DNA from: JAJPIG01 sp035531675 | GTDB lineage: Bacteria; Desulfobacterota; Binatia; Binatales; Binataceae | NCBI GenBank assembly: GCA_035531675.1 | Contig: DATKSL010000016.1 | Coordinates: forward strand, 44,321 to 108,320 | DNA: 64,000 nucleotides | Direction: 5' to 3' | Part shown: positions 7,779-17,187 of the stretch, one piece after another | How the letters are laid out: every line of letters begins with the position of its first letter | Numbering within the stretch: position 1 is the first letter of the stretch | The notes under the pieces: model-generated | The model's input: the letters and a program-made list of their open reading frames with translations, nothing else | What the model was told of the DNA's origin: nothing | Databases searched by the model: none | Program-made: the position numbers and the translations under genes

Positions 7779-9562
7779 TGCGGGCGACCGGCGCCTTCCT
7801 GCGCACGCTGCTGGCGGGCTCGCGGGCGTGGATCGCCTTTGCTATCGCGATGATCGTGCTGGCCTCGATGACCGAAGGGGTGGGCGTGATGCTGTTGCTG
7901 CCCACGCTGCAGATCGCCGGCTTGAATCTGACCAACCAGGGCGCGGCCGGCCGCTACACCGTAGCGATACGGCGCGGGTTTGAATCGATCGGACTCCATC
8001 CGACGCTGTTGATGCTGCTCGGAATCTTCGTAGTGTTGGTGGCGGGGCGCGCGTTCCTTTCCCAGCTTCAGATATTGGCCGCCACCACTGTCGAACAGCA
8101 GCTCGAAGATCGGCTGCGCCGGCGTCTGTACGGGGTGATCGTAAATGCCAACTGGCTGTTTGTCTGTCGCAGCCGTTCCTCGGACTTCACCCACGCGCTG
8201 ACCGCGGAAATTGAGCGTGTCGGTCTGATGACCTTCAACCTGGTGTTTCTGAGCGCCGACGTGATCCTGAGCCTGGTCTACCTGCTGATCGCGTTCCTGT
8301 TGTCGGCGCCGATGACCGCGGTGGTGCTGGTCAGCGGCGCAGTGCTCGCGCTGCTGATGCGCGGTCGCACCCACGCCCTGCATGAGAGCGGCGCCGAGGT
8401 TTCGCGCCGCGTGCAGGATCTGTTCTCCGCGACTATCGAGCACGTGCAGAATCTGAAGACCGTCAAAACCTACGGCGCGCAGGCGCGCAGCGTCGAGCGC
8501 TTCGCGATGCTCAGCCAGGGCGCCGCGGCGGCCGGGATCGACGCCGTCCGCCAGCAGAGCCTGGCGGGCGCCTGGTTCGAGCTCGGCTCCACGCTCGCGA
8601 TCGGCGCGGTGGTCTATGTTTCGATTCGTGTAATCGCGGTGCCGCCCGCCGAACTTCTGATCCTGCTGTTGCTGTTCGTCAGGGTGATGCCGCGGTTCAT
8701 GTCGATCTATAGCGAACTGCGGCAGTTCATCGGCTCGCTGCCGGCCTTCAGTAACGTCATCGCGATGGAGGCGCGCTGCGCGGCGGCCGGCGAGCCGCCC
8801 TCGGCGTCGACCACGCGGCTGCAACTGCGCGGCGCGATCGAGCTGCGCGGCGTCTCCTTCAGTTACCGTGCCGGCGCGGCGGCGGCGGTGGCCGGCGTCG
8901 ATCTGCGCATCCCGGCCGGCGGCGTAACGGCGCTGGTCGGCCCGTCCGGGGCGGGCAAGTCGACGATCGCGGACCTGGTAATGGGGCTGATGGTGCCGGA
9001 TACGGGATCGATCGCGATCGATGACCTGGTGCTGAGCCCGGAGCGGGCGCGTGGCTGGCGCGATCAAATCGGCTACGTCGGCTCGGACAGCTTCCTGTTC
9101 CATGAAACCGTGCGCAACAACCTGTTGTGGGCGCGGCCCGGCGCCAGCGAGGAGGATCTGATGGCGGCGCTGCGGCTGGCGGCCGCCGAGTTCGTCGTTA
9201 CGCTGGCGGCGGGCCTGGACACGGTGATCGGCGATCGCGGCGCGATGCTCTCGCAGGGCGAGCGGCAACGAATCGCGCTGGCGCGCGCGCTGTTGCGCAA
9301 GCCGTCGTTGCTGATACTCGACGAGGCGACCAACGCGCTCGACTCCGAGAGCGAGGCCCGGGTGCTGCGCGCGATCGATCGGTTGCGCGGCGAGCTGACG
9401 ATCCTGCTGATCGCCCATCGGCTCTCGACCATCCGCTGGGCGGACCTGATCCATGTGATCGAAAACGGGCGGGTGGTCGAATCCGGCAGCCTGGAATCGC
9501 TCAGCGCCCGCCACGACGGCCGGCTGCGCGCCCTGTGCGAGGCGCAGAGCATCACGCTCTAG
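7775..9562 (+). CDS. ABC exporter, fused permease and ATPase (lasso D-like)
   Basis: A 595-residue half-transporter: about six hydrophobic segments in the first ~320 residues, then a nucleotide-binding domain with Walker A GPSGAGKST near residue 389, signature LSQGERQR near 492, Walker B LLILDEAT near 514 and an H-loop in IAHRLST. It probably works as a homodimer in the inner membrane exporting the locus product. ATG 7775 overlaps the preceding stop and begins the first hydrophobic helix; an in-frame start 44 codons earlier lies inside the upstream gene and is rejected. Lipid or glycan export is possible, but the neighbours favour a modified peptide. Confidence 0.85.
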   Translation: MMRATGAFLRTLLAGSRAWIAFAIAMIVLASMTEGVGVMLLLPTLQIAGLNLTNQGAAGRYTVAIRRGFESIGLHPTLLMLLGIFVVLVAGRAFLSQLQILAATTVEQQLEDRLRRRLYGVIVNANWLFVCRSRSSDFTHALTAEIERVGLMTFNLVFLSADVILSLVYLLIAFLLSAPMTAVVLVSGAVLALLMRGRTHALHESGAEVSRRVQDLFSATIEHVQNLKTVKTYGAQARSVERFAMLSQGAAAAGIDAVRQQSLAGAWFELGSTLAIGAVVYVSIRVIAVPPAELLILLLLFVRVMPRFMSIYSELRQFIGSLPAFSNVIAMEARCAAAGEPPSASTTRLQLRGAIELRGVSFSYRAGAAAAVAGVDLRIPAGGVTALVGPSGAGKSTIADLVMGLMVPDTGSIAIDDLVLSPERARGWRDQIGYVGSDSFLFHETVRNNLLWARPGASEEDLMAALRLAAAEFVVTLAAGLDTVIGDRGAMLSQGERQRIALARALLRKPSLLILDEATNALDSESEARVLRAIDRLRGELTILLIAHRLSTIRWADLIHVIENGRVVESGSLESLSARHDGRLRALCEAQSITL

Positions 9563-9592
9563 CGTGAATCGATCTGGAGGCGGAGAAAAAAG

Positions 9593-10312
9593 ATGACCGA
9601 CTACTTTGTTGTCGAGCGGCGCGGTCCGATCGTCACGATCACGTTCAATCGCCCGGAGAAACGCCATCCGCTCAATGAGGAAGTGATGCTCGAGCTGGAG
9701 CGTCGCGTGATCGCGGTACGTGACGATGCGGAGTTGCGCGTGATGGTGCTGACGTCGACCGGCAACACCTTTTCGGCCGGCGCCGATCTCTCGTCCACCC
9801 GGATGATCGCGGACGTCCGGGAGCGTGAGCGCGCGTTCGTGAGCGCCGCGTCGCGCACCAGCCGCCTGATCGGACGGGTCAACGAGCTGATCATGAACCT
9901 TGAACTGTTCACCATCGCCGGCGTCAACGGCTTCGCGGTGGGCGGCGGATGGTCGCTGGCGCTGGCCTGCGACTATCGGATCGCGGTGCCGCAGGCCGAG
10001 TTCTGGTTCCCGGAAGTCGACCTCGGATTGCCGCTTGGCGCCGGCACCACCGCGCTCATCACCGCCTGCGTCGGCGCCGCGCGGGCCCGCGAGATAATCA
10101 TCACCTGCCGGCGTTATCGGGCCGCGGAGCTGGTTGCGATCGGGTTGCTGAACCGGGTCGTTGCGGAACATGAGTTGCGCGGCGCGATCGACGAAATGGC
10201 GGCCCGGATGGCGCAGCGCAGCCGCTTTGCGGTGGCCGTCTCGAAGGCGCAGATCAACGCCGCGATGACTAATCGGGGATTGATCAGAAGCGATCTCTAT
10301 CCGACCGAATGA
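9593..10312 (+). CDS. Enoyl-CoA hydratase/isomerase (crotonase) family protein
   Basis: A 239-residue crotonase-fold protein. The oxyanion-hole segments FSAGADLS and GFAVGGGWSLALACD are intact, and the Glu of FPEVDLGLPLG occupies the usual position of the second catalytic acid. Such enzymes hydrate or isomerise acyl-CoA thioesters in fatty acid or aromatic ring catabolism. It is about 20 residues shorter than most hydratases at the C-terminus, which may alter trimer contacts. A GGAGG/GGAG purine run precedes ATG 9593. It lies 30 bases after the exporter on the same strand but is more likely catabolic than part of the RiPP locus. The substrate cannot be told. Confidence 0.83.
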   Translation: MTDYFVVERRGPIVTITFNRPEKRHPLNEEVMLELERRVIAVRDDAELRVMVLTSTGNTFSAGADLSSTRMIADVRERERAFVSAASRTSRLIGRVNELIMNLELFTIAGVNGFAVGGGWSLALACDYRIAVPQAEFWFPEVDLGLPLGAGTTALITACVGAARAREIIITCRRYRAAELVAIGLLNRVVAEHELRGAIDEMAARMAQRSRFAVAVSKAQINAAMTNRGLIRSDLYPTE

Positions 10313-10406
10313 AGCATTCAGGCAACGCGCGCGAACGCCATTCGCCGCGGCCCGCCGGACTAGCCGTTTGCCGCGCCGAGTCCATTGAATGCACGGGAAG
10401 GACGAA

Positions 10407-11363
10407 ATGAAGCAGCGCAATTTCCAGATGATCAAAACCAACGGTGTCGTGCTGCGCACCGTGGTCGAGGGTCGCGGACCGCTGGTCGTTCTGCTGCATG
10501 GCTTTCCGCAATGCTGGTACCTGTGGCGCCATCAGATCGATCCGCTGGTCGCGGCGGGATTCCAGGTCGCGGCGCCCGACCAGCGCGGCTATGGCGGCAG
10601 CGAGCGGCCCGAGCCGATCGAAGCCTACGATATCGTTGAACTCAGCAACGACGTGGCCGGTCTGGCCAGCGCGCTCGGGCATGAACGTTTTATCGTCGTC
10701 GGTCACGACTGGGGCGCGCCGGTCGCATGGCATACCGCCCTGCTGCATCCCGGGCGAGTGCGCGCGGTGGTCGGGATGAGTGTGCCGTACAGCCGTTGGC
10801 AGGCCGGAAGGCTCACGCGGCAGGAAAATTTCGGCGACCATTTCTGGTACATCGCCTACTTTCAGAAGCCGGGCGTGGCGGAAGCCGAACTCGAAGCCGA
10901 TATCCGAAAATCCTTGCGGATGATCTACTACTCGATCTGCGGCGAAGCGCCGAAAGGATTGTGGTCGGTGCGGAAGCCGGCCAGCGCCGGGTTCCTCGAG
11001 GGACTGATCGATCCAGCGTCGATGCCAGCGTGGCTGAGCGAGGAAGATCTCGACTACTACGTCGCACAATATCAACGCAGCGGCTTTCGCGGACCGCTCA
11101 ACTGGTACCGCAACATCGATCGCAACGTCGAGATTACCCCGCAGCTCGAAACCGCGAAGATTGAACAGCCCGCGTTCTTCATCGCCGGCAGCAAAGATCC
11201 GGTGCTCTCCTTCGCTGGCGGCGGATGGCTGGCGCACATGGATCAACGGCTGACGCAGCTGCGCGGCAAGCTGATTGTCGAAGGCGCGGGACACTGGGTG
11301 CAGGCGGAGGCGCCGACGCCGGTCAACGAAGCGCTGATCGGGTTTTTGAAGAGCGTACCGTGA
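10407..11363 (+). CDS. Alpha/beta hydrolase, epoxide-hydrolase-like
   Basis: A 318-residue alpha/beta hydrolase close to soluble epoxide hydrolases: HGFPQCWYLWRHQ oxyanion motif, Asp nucleophile D101 in GHDWGAPVAWH, cap-domain tyrosine in LNWYRN, and catalytic H296 in GAGHWVQAEAP. An Asp nucleophile implies an alkyl-enzyme ester, so epoxides or haloalkanes are likelier substrates than esters. ATG 10407 is preferred to ATG 10389 because GGAAGG sits six bases before it. It stands between a crotonase and a stress protein gene without overlaps, so its pathway is unknown. Confidence 0.82.
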   Translation: MKQRNFQMIKTNGVVLRTVVEGRGPLVVLLHGFPQCWYLWRHQIDPLVAAGFQVAAPDQRGYGGSERPEPIEAYDIVELSNDVAGLASALGHERFIVVGHDWGAPVAWHTALLHPGRVRAVVGMSVPYSRWQAGRLTRQENFGDHFWYIAYFQKPGVAEAELEADIRKSLRMIYYSICGEAPKGLWSVRKPASAGFLEGLIDPASMPAWLSEEDLDYYVAQYQRSGFRGPLNWYRNIDRNVEITPQLETAKIEQPAFFIAGSKDPVLSFAGGGWLAHMDQRLTQLRGKLIVEGAGHWVQAEAPTPVNEALIGFLKSVP

Positions 11364-11500
11364 TAGCGCATCGCGTTTCGATATTTTTCATTCACGGTTC
11401 GAGCCGCGGGCCCGGATCGAGTAGGATAGGGCAAGTTGCTGCGATAGATGCACGCGCCGGATGGCGTAATCGAACATTGATGGAAGGAGCGACTTGAGCC

Positions 11501-11947
11501 GTGTCATACCGACGCATCCTTTGTCCGATCGACTTCGACGAAAATTCCGCTCGCGCGCTGGAGGAAGCGGCTGGGGTGGCGAAACTCGCCCGCGCCAGTC
11601 TCTGTCTGATGCACGTCGTCCGCGTCAACCCCATGGGTCGGGAAGGTCTGCTGGTGGGACAGCTCTACGAGTCAGAAATCCAGTCGGCCCGCGAGAAACT
11701 GGCCGCGCTGGCCAGGGAAAAACTTGACGGGATCGATCATCAGATCGTGGTCGAGGTGGGAGAGCCGGCGATGCTGATCCTCGCGATCGAGGACAAGATC
11801 GGCGCCGACCTGGTGGTGATGGCGACGCACGGCCGACGCGGGATCGCGCGCCTGGTGCTGGGAAGCGTTGCCGAGCGGGTTTTGCGCGAGTCGCGGGCGC
11901 CGGTGCTGACGGTGCGGCCGCCTGCGGATGCGGCCCGCTCTGCATAA
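11501..11947 (+). CDS. Universal stress protein (UspA family)
   Basis: A 148-residue single-domain Usp. It opens with the beta strand YRRILCPIDFDENS and ends with the ATP-binding motif THGRRGIARLVLGSVAE, which has the G-x2-G-x9-G-S spacing of ATP-binding Usps, followed by PVLTVRP. The start is GTG 11501 with GGAAGGAG about eleven bases upstream. It is the first gene of a co-directional set with phosphoketolase and a P-type proton pump, a grouping that suggests coping with energy or acid stress. A hairpin directly after its stop may reduce read-through. Another Usp is encoded at 18472-18942. Confidence 0.88.
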   Translation: MSYRRILCPIDFDENSARALEEAAGVAKLARASLCLMHVVRVNPMGREGLLVGQLYESEIQSAREKLAALAREKLDGIDHQIVVEVGEPAMLILAIEDKIGADLVVMATHGRRGIARLVLGSVAERVLRESRAPVLTVRPPADAARSA

Positions 11948-11950
11948 TAA

Positions 11951-11972
11951 GCAGCGAACAGATCTTCGCTGC
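11951..11972 (+). terminator. Hairpin after usp (terminator-like, no U-tract)
   Basis: An 8-bp perfect stem GCAGCGAA / TTCGCTGC with a six-base loop begins three bases after the Usp stop. No T-run follows, so it may protect the 3' end or attenuate transcription rather than act as a full intrinsic terminator. Confidence 0.4.
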
Positions 11973-12073
11973 GGTTACGTCCGCCCTGGCAGTTCGCCGC
12001 GCAGCAACGCGGCCTGGTTAGAAATACGCATTCCTCGCAACTGAGACGCAATATCCAGAAGCAGGAGACGGCT

Positions 12074-14518
12074 ATGACGACCCCCACCGGTCAATCGGAA
12101 ACAGTCCACGAAGACCCGGCCATCAGCGCTTATGGCGCGGCACGCTCAACGATCAAAGATACGCCGTTGAGCAGCGACGAACTGCGCAAGATCGATGCGT
12201 ACTGGCAGGCCAGCCTCTACCTGTGCATGGGGATGCTGTACCTCAGGGATAATCCGTTGCTCCGCGAGCCGCTCAAGCTGGAGCACATCAAGCCGCGACT
12301 GCTTGGTCACTGGGGATCGGACGCCGGTCAGTGCTTCACGTACATCCACTTCAACCGGCTAATCAACAAGTATGATCTCAATGCGATCTATATTTCGGGA
12401 CCGGGTCACGGCGCGCCGGCGGTTCTGTCGCAAGCTTATCTCGAAGGTACCTACTCCGAAGTTTATCCGGAGAAGAGCGAAGACGTGCCGGGGTTGCAGC
12501 GCTTCTTCAAGCAGTTCTCTTTTCCCGGGGGCATCGGCAGCCACGCCACTCCTGAAACGCCCGGCAGTATCCACGAGGGCGGTGAGCTGGGTTACAGCGT
12601 CTCGCACGCCTTCGGCACGGTCTTCGATCATCCGGATCTGATCACATTGGTGATGGTGGGCGACGGAGAGGCCGAGACCGGTCCGATGGCTACCAGTTGG
12701 CACAGCAACAAGTTCCTCAATCCGATCACCGACGGCGCGGTGCTGCCGGTGCTGCATCTGAACGGCTACAAGATCAACAATCCGACCCTCCTCGCCCGCA
12801 TCAGCCACGAGGAGTTGGAGTCGTTGTTCGTCGGCTACGGTTACACCCCTTATTTCGTTGAGGGCAGCGAACCGGCGAGCATGCATCAGGCGATGGCCGC
12901 CACCCTGGAACATTGCGTGCTGGAGATCCGCAAGGTCCAGGAAGAGGCGCGCCGCACCGGGCAGGCGTTCCGGCCGCGCTGGCCGATGATCATCCTGCGC
13001 AGTCCCAAGGGCTGGACGGCACCCAGGAAAGTGGACGACCACTACCTCGAGGGCTTCTGGCGCGCGCATCAGATTCCCATCACCGACGTCGCGACCAACC
13101 CGGGCCATCTGAAACTGCTGGAATCGTGGATGCGCGGTTACCAGCCGGAGGAGCGTTTCGATCAGCAAGGACGGCTGATTCCCGAACTGAAGGCGCTGGC
13201 GCCCAAGGGGACTCGGCGCATGAGCGCCAATCCCGTCGCCAACGGCGGACTGCTGCGCCGTCCTCTGGACATGCCCGACTTCCGCAAGTTCGCGGTCGAG
13301 GTCAGGAAGCCCGGAACGACGGTGGCAGGGAACGTTCCCACGCTGGGGGTTTTTCTTCGCGAGGTGATGCGGCTCAACCAGCAGAACTTCCGCGTCTTCG
13401 GGCCGGATGAGACCCAATCCAACAAGCTCGAGGCGATCTACGAAGTCGCCAAGAAAGTCTGGTTGGCGGAGTATTTCCCGGAAGACGCCGACGGCGGCGA
13501 ACTGGCGCTCAAGGGCCGGGTCATGGAGATGCTCAGTGAACATACGGTGGAAGGATGGCTGGAAGGTTATCTGCTGAGCGGCCGGCACGGATTCATCAAC
13601 AGCTATGAGCCGTTCATCCACATAATCGATTCGATGTTCAACCAGCATGCGAAGTGGCTGGAGAAGTGCAGGGGACTGGCGTGGCGGGCCGACGTGGCAT
13701 CGCTCAACCTGTTGATCACTGCGCTGGTCTGGCGCCAGGACCACAACGGCTTCACGCATCAGGATCCCGGGTTTCTCGACGTGGTCGCGAACAAGAGTCC
13801 CGGCGTCGTGCGCATCTACCTGCCGCCTGACGCCAACTGCCTGTTGTCGGTGGCCGATCACTGCCTGCGAAGCGTCAACTACGTCAACGTCACGGTGGCA
13901 GACAAGCAGACCCACCTGCAGTATCTGCAGATGGACGAAGCCATCGAGCATTGCACCAAGGGCGCGGGTATCTGGGACTGGGCCGGCAATGATCAGGGAG
14001 CCGAGCCCGACGTGGTGATGGCGAGTTGCGGCGACGTGCCGACCATGGAGTCGCTGGCGGCCACGGCCCTGCTGCGCCAACATCTGCCGGATGTAAAGGT
14101 CCGGTTCGTAAATGTCGTGGATCTGTTCAAGCTGCTTCCGCATACCGAACATCCCCACGGTATGACCGACCGTGAGTTCGAGGCGCTGTTTACTGCCACC
14201 CAGCCGGTGGTTTTCAATTTCCATTCGTACCCATGGCTGATCCATCGGCTCACCTACCGCCGGCCCGGCCAGCATCACATTCATGTGCGCGGCTACAAGG
14301 AAAAGGGGAACATCAATACCCCGCTGGAGCTGGCGATCCGCAACCAGACCGACCGTTTCAGCCTCGCCATCGACGCCATCGATCGGATTCCTCGTTTACT
14401 GGACGTGGCGTCCGGCTTTCGGGAGGCGCTGCTCAATGAGCAGATCGAATGTAAGAACCATGCCTACGAATTCGGTATCGATCGACCAGACATCCCGGAC
14501 TGGAAGTGGCCTTTCTAA
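12074..14518 (+). CDS. xfp: Xylulose-5-phosphate/fructose-6-phosphate phosphoketolase
   Basis: An 814-residue thiamine-diphosphate enzyme matching full-length phosphoketolases. Family landmarks are GHWGSDAGQCFTYIH, YISGPGHGAPA, the TPP-binding GDGEAETGPMATSWHSN, WRQDHNGFTHQDPGF and VYLPPDAN-like IYLPPDAN. It splits xylulose 5-phosphate or fructose 6-phosphate with phosphate to acetyl phosphate plus a triose or tetrose phosphate in the cytoplasm. GCAGGAGACGG precedes ATG 12074. It lies between a Usp gene and a P-type H+-ATPase gene (52-base gap), so acetyl-phosphate production could supply ATP for the pump. The family call is very secure; substrate preference is not visible. Confidence 0.96.
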   Translation: MTTPTGQSETVHEDPAISAYGAARSTIKDTPLSSDELRKIDAYWQASLYLCMGMLYLRDNPLLREPLKLEHIKPRLLGHWGSDAGQCFTYIHFNRLINKYDLNAIYISGPGHGAPAVLSQAYLEGTYSEVYPEKSEDVPGLQRFFKQFSFPGGIGSHATPETPGSIHEGGELGYSVSHAFGTVFDHPDLITLVMVGDGEAETGPMATSWHSNKFLNPITDGAVLPVLHLNGYKINNPTLLARISHEELESLFVGYGYTPYFVEGSEPASMHQAMAATLEHCVLEIRKVQEEARRTGQAFRPRWPMIILRSPKGWTAPRKVDDHYLEGFWRAHQIPITDVATNPGHLKLLESWMRGYQPEERFDQQGRLIPELKALAPKGTRRMSANPVANGGLLRRPLDMPDFRKFAVEVRKPGTTVAGNVPTLGVFLREVMRLNQQNFRVFGPDETQSNKLEAIYEVAKKVWLAEYFPEDADGGELALKGRVMEMLSEHTVEGWLEGYLLSGRHGFINSYEPFIHIIDSMFNQHAKWLEKCRGLAWRADVASLNLLITALVWRQDHNGFTHQDPGFLDVVANKSPGVVRIYLPPDANCLLSVADHCLRSVNYVNVTVADKQTHLQYLQMDEAIEHCTKGAGIWDWAGNDQGAEPDVVMASCGDVPTMESLAATALLRQHLPDVKVRFVNVVDLFKLLPHTEHPHGMTDREFEALFTATQPVVFNFHSYPWLIHRLTYRRPGQHHIHVRGYKEKGNINTPLELAIRNQTDRFSLAIDAIDRIPRLLDVASGFREALLNEQIECKNHAYEFGIDRPDIPDWKWPF

Positions 14519-14570
14519 GGGCTCGTGGCCGCGCGACCGAAAGACGTAAATAAAGGGAGGGGCGCGGGAC

Positions 14571-17114
14571 ATGGCTGAAAGCGCAGCACCATCATCGAGC
14601 GTCGCCGACGATGCCGCCAAAGACGAAAGCCTGGACGCGCTTTTCACCCGGCTCGATAGCAGCCCCCGAGGCTTAAGCGAGGCCGAGGCCGAAAAGCGCC
14701 TGGCCCACTATGGCTACAATGCGATCGCGGAGAAGCGCGCTAATCCGCTGCTCAAGTTTTTCGGCTACTTTTGGGGGCCGATCGCCTGGATGATCGAAGT
14801 TGCCGCGGTGCTGTCGGCGATCGTGCATCACTGGGCAGACCTGACGATCATCATGGTTCTACTGATCTTCAACGGCGCGATCGGCTTCTGGGAGGAATAT
14901 CAGGCCGGCAACGCGATCGATCAGCTCAGAAAGAATCTCGCGCTCACCGCGCGCGTGCTGCGCGACGGAAAATGGCGCGAGATCGAAGCACCGCGCCTGG
15001 TGCCGGGCGACGTTGTCCGCCTGCGACTGGGCGACGTGGTGCCGGCCGACGTCAGGCTGTTCGACGGCGAATACCTGAGCGTCGACCAGTCGGCGCTGAC
15101 CGGGGAATCCCTGCCGGTGGACAAAAAGCCGGGCGACGTCGCCTACTCGGGATCGATCGCGAAGCAGGGCGAGATGGCGGGGGTCGTCACCGTCACCGGC
15201 ATGGATACGTTTTTCGGGCGGACGGCGCGGCTCGTGAGCACAGCGCATAACGTCTCGCACTTCCAGCGCGCAGTGCTCACCATCGGCGACTATCTCATCT
15301 ACCTTTCGCTGGCGCTGGTGGCGGTGCTGATCGTGGTCGAACTCGATCGCGGAGAGCCCTGGCTCACGGTCGTGCAATTTGCACTGATCCTGACGGTCGC
15401 CTCGATTCCGGTGGCGATGCCGGCGGTGCTGTCGGTCACGATGGCGATTGGCGCGATGGCGCTGTCGAAGATGAAAGCGATCGTCGCGCGACTGGAATCG
15501 ATCGAAGAGATGGCCGGAATGGACATCTTGTGCTCGGACAAGACCGGCACGCTGACCGAGAACCGCCTCACGCTGGGCGATCCAATCGTCTTCGGCGAGG
15601 GCGACATCCAAAGCCTGATTCTCAACGCGGTGCTGGCTTCCAAGGAAGAGAATCGCGACGCGATCGACCTGGCCATCGCGAAAGGGCTTAAGAGTCGAGA
15701 TGCGCTGGCGGGGTTTCGGCAGAAGAGTTTTGTGCCCTTCGATCCGGTGCGCAAGCGCACCGAGGCAACCGTCGAAAATTCGTCCGGCGGCGTCTTCCAT
15801 GTCAGCAAGGGGGCGCCGCAGGTGATTCTCGAGATGAGCCGGCATGACCCGGCGCTGGCGTCGCAAGTGGATCAAAAGGTCAATGAGTTTGCAGTGCGGG
15901 GCGATCGCACCCTGGGCGTTGCCCGCAGTGACGACGGCACCAGCTGGACTTTTCTCGGGCTGCTGCCGCTATCCGACCCGCCGCGTGAAGACGCCGCCCA
16001 AACCATTGCCGACGCCGGAGAGCACGGTATCGAGGTCAAGATGGTTACGGGCGACAACCTCGCCATCGCCCGCGAAATATCCAGTCAGTTGAAGCTCGGC
16101 ACTAACATCGCCCTCGCCGACAAGCTTCTCGGCATCGACGGGGGGAAACCGGACCTCTCCGAAGTGGCCACGCAGATAGAAAAGGCCGACGGATTTGCCC
16201 AGGTCTTCCCCGAGCATAAGTACCAGATCGTCAAGGCCCTGCAGCTCAAGGGGCATCTAGTCGGGATGACCGGCGACGGAGTCAACGACGCGCCGGCGCT
16301 CAAGCAGGCGGACGTCGGCATCGCGGTATCGGGTGCGACCGATGCGGCGCGCGCCGCCGCGGACCTGGTGCTTACCGAGCCGGGGCTGTCGGTGATCGTG
16401 CGGGCGGTCGAGGAGGCGCGCCGGATCTTCGAGCGGATGAATTCCTACGCGATTTACCGCATCACCGAAACCATTCGCATCATGATCTTCATCGTGCTCG
16501 CGATCCTGGTGTATCGCTTTTACCCGATTACCACGATCATGATCATCCTGCTCGCGCTGCTGAACGACCTGCCGATCATGACCATCGCCTACGACAACAC
16601 CTGGCTCGATCCGCAGCCGGTGCGCTGGCGAATGTATCGCGTCCTGCGCGTCGCCACGGTGCTGGGCGCGGTCGGCGTGGCGGAGACCTTTCTGTTACTG
16701 GTAATTGCCAAATCCTACTTCGGCGTGGGACTGGCGCAGCTCCAGTCGCTGATCTTTATCAAGCTCGTGGTGGCGGGACATCTGACCCTGTTCGTTGCCC
16801 GCACGCGTCGCCCGTTCTTCACCCGGCCCTTTCCCTCCCTGATTCTGTTGTGTGCGATTCTGACCACGCAGATTACCGCTGCAGTGATCGTCGGCCTGGG
16901 CCTGTTCGTCGCCCCAATCCCGTGGCTCTGGATCGGCTACGTATGGGCTTACTGTATCGCGTGGATATTCATCGAGGATATCGCGAAACTCCTGGTTTAT
17001 CGCCACCTCGATCTGAGCAGCCGGCGGCATCAGCGCTTCCTCAGTCTTGCGAAGCAGGGAATGTTCGCCCACGGCACGACGCCAAGCGCGAGCAAGGGCG
17101 CCGCCGCGACCTGA
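14571..17114 (+). CDS. P3A-type plasma-membrane H+-ATPase
   Basis: An 847-residue P-type ATPase resembling plant, fungal and archaeal proton pumps. The actuator TGES motif lies near residue 178, the phosphorylated Asp is D323 in CSDKTGTLTEN, MVTGDNLAIA and TGDGVNDAPALKQADVGIAV form the nucleotide-hinge region, and about ten hydrophobic segments are present. The short, cysteine-free N-terminus argues against a heavy-metal pump. It should export protons using ATP. AGGGAGGGGC precedes the ATG. It follows phosphoketolase on the same strand and ends 73 bases before a convergent LLM gene. Proton specificity is inferred from family resemblance. Confidence 0.9.
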   Translation: MAESAAPSSSVADDAAKDESLDALFTRLDSSPRGLSEAEAEKRLAHYGYNAIAEKRANPLLKFFGYFWGPIAWMIEVAAVLSAIVHHWADLTIIMVLLIFNGAIGFWEEYQAGNAIDQLRKNLALTARVLRDGKWREIEAPRLVPGDVVRLRLGDVVPADVRLFDGEYLSVDQSALTGESLPVDKKPGDVAYSGSIAKQGEMAGVVTVTGMDTFFGRTARLVSTAHNVSHFQRAVLTIGDYLIYLSLALVAVLIVVELDRGEPWLTVVQFALILTVASIPVAMPAVLSVTMAIGAMALSKMKAIVARLESIEEMAGMDILCSDKTGTLTENRLTLGDPIVFGEGDIQSLILNAVLASKEENRDAIDLAIAKGLKSRDALAGFRQKSFVPFDPVRKRTEATVENSSGGVFHVSKGAPQVILEMSRHDPALASQVDQKVNEFAVRGDRTLGVARSDDGTSWTFLGLLPLSDPPREDAAQTIADAGEHGIEVKMVTGDNLAIAREISSQLKLGTNIALADKLLGIDGGKPDLSEVATQIEKADGFAQVFPEHKYQIVKALQLKGHLVGMTGDGVNDAPALKQADVGIAVSGATDAARAAADLVLTEPGLSVIVRAVEEARRIFERMNSYAIYRITETIRIMIFIVLAILVYRFYPITTIMIILLALLNDLPIMTIAYDNTWLDPQPVRWRMYRVLRVATVLGAVGVAETFLLLVIAKSYFGVGLAQLQSLIFIKLVVAGHLTLFVARTRRPFFTRPFPSLILLCAILTTQITAAVIVGLGLFVAPIPWLWIGYVWAYCIAWIFIEDIAKLLVYRHLDLSSRRHQRFLSLAKQGMFAHGTTPSASKGAAAT

Positions 17115-17187
17115 GATCGGCAGGGGTAATGGTGTTCAGGGCCGGGACTATAACCTCTGCGGAGAGTGGGAACAATTCACGCTGGCT

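Noticed and set aside
7760..10459. Very long minus-strand open frame (899 codons) opposite the ABC exporter and crotonase genes
   Set aside because: Composition is Arg/Gln/His-rich with no motifs; it mirrors well-supported plus-strand genes in GC-rich DNA.
12359..14284. Minus-strand 641-codon open frame inside the phosphoketolase gene
   Set aside because: Antisense shadow of a clearly conserved enzyme; no ribosome site or family signature.
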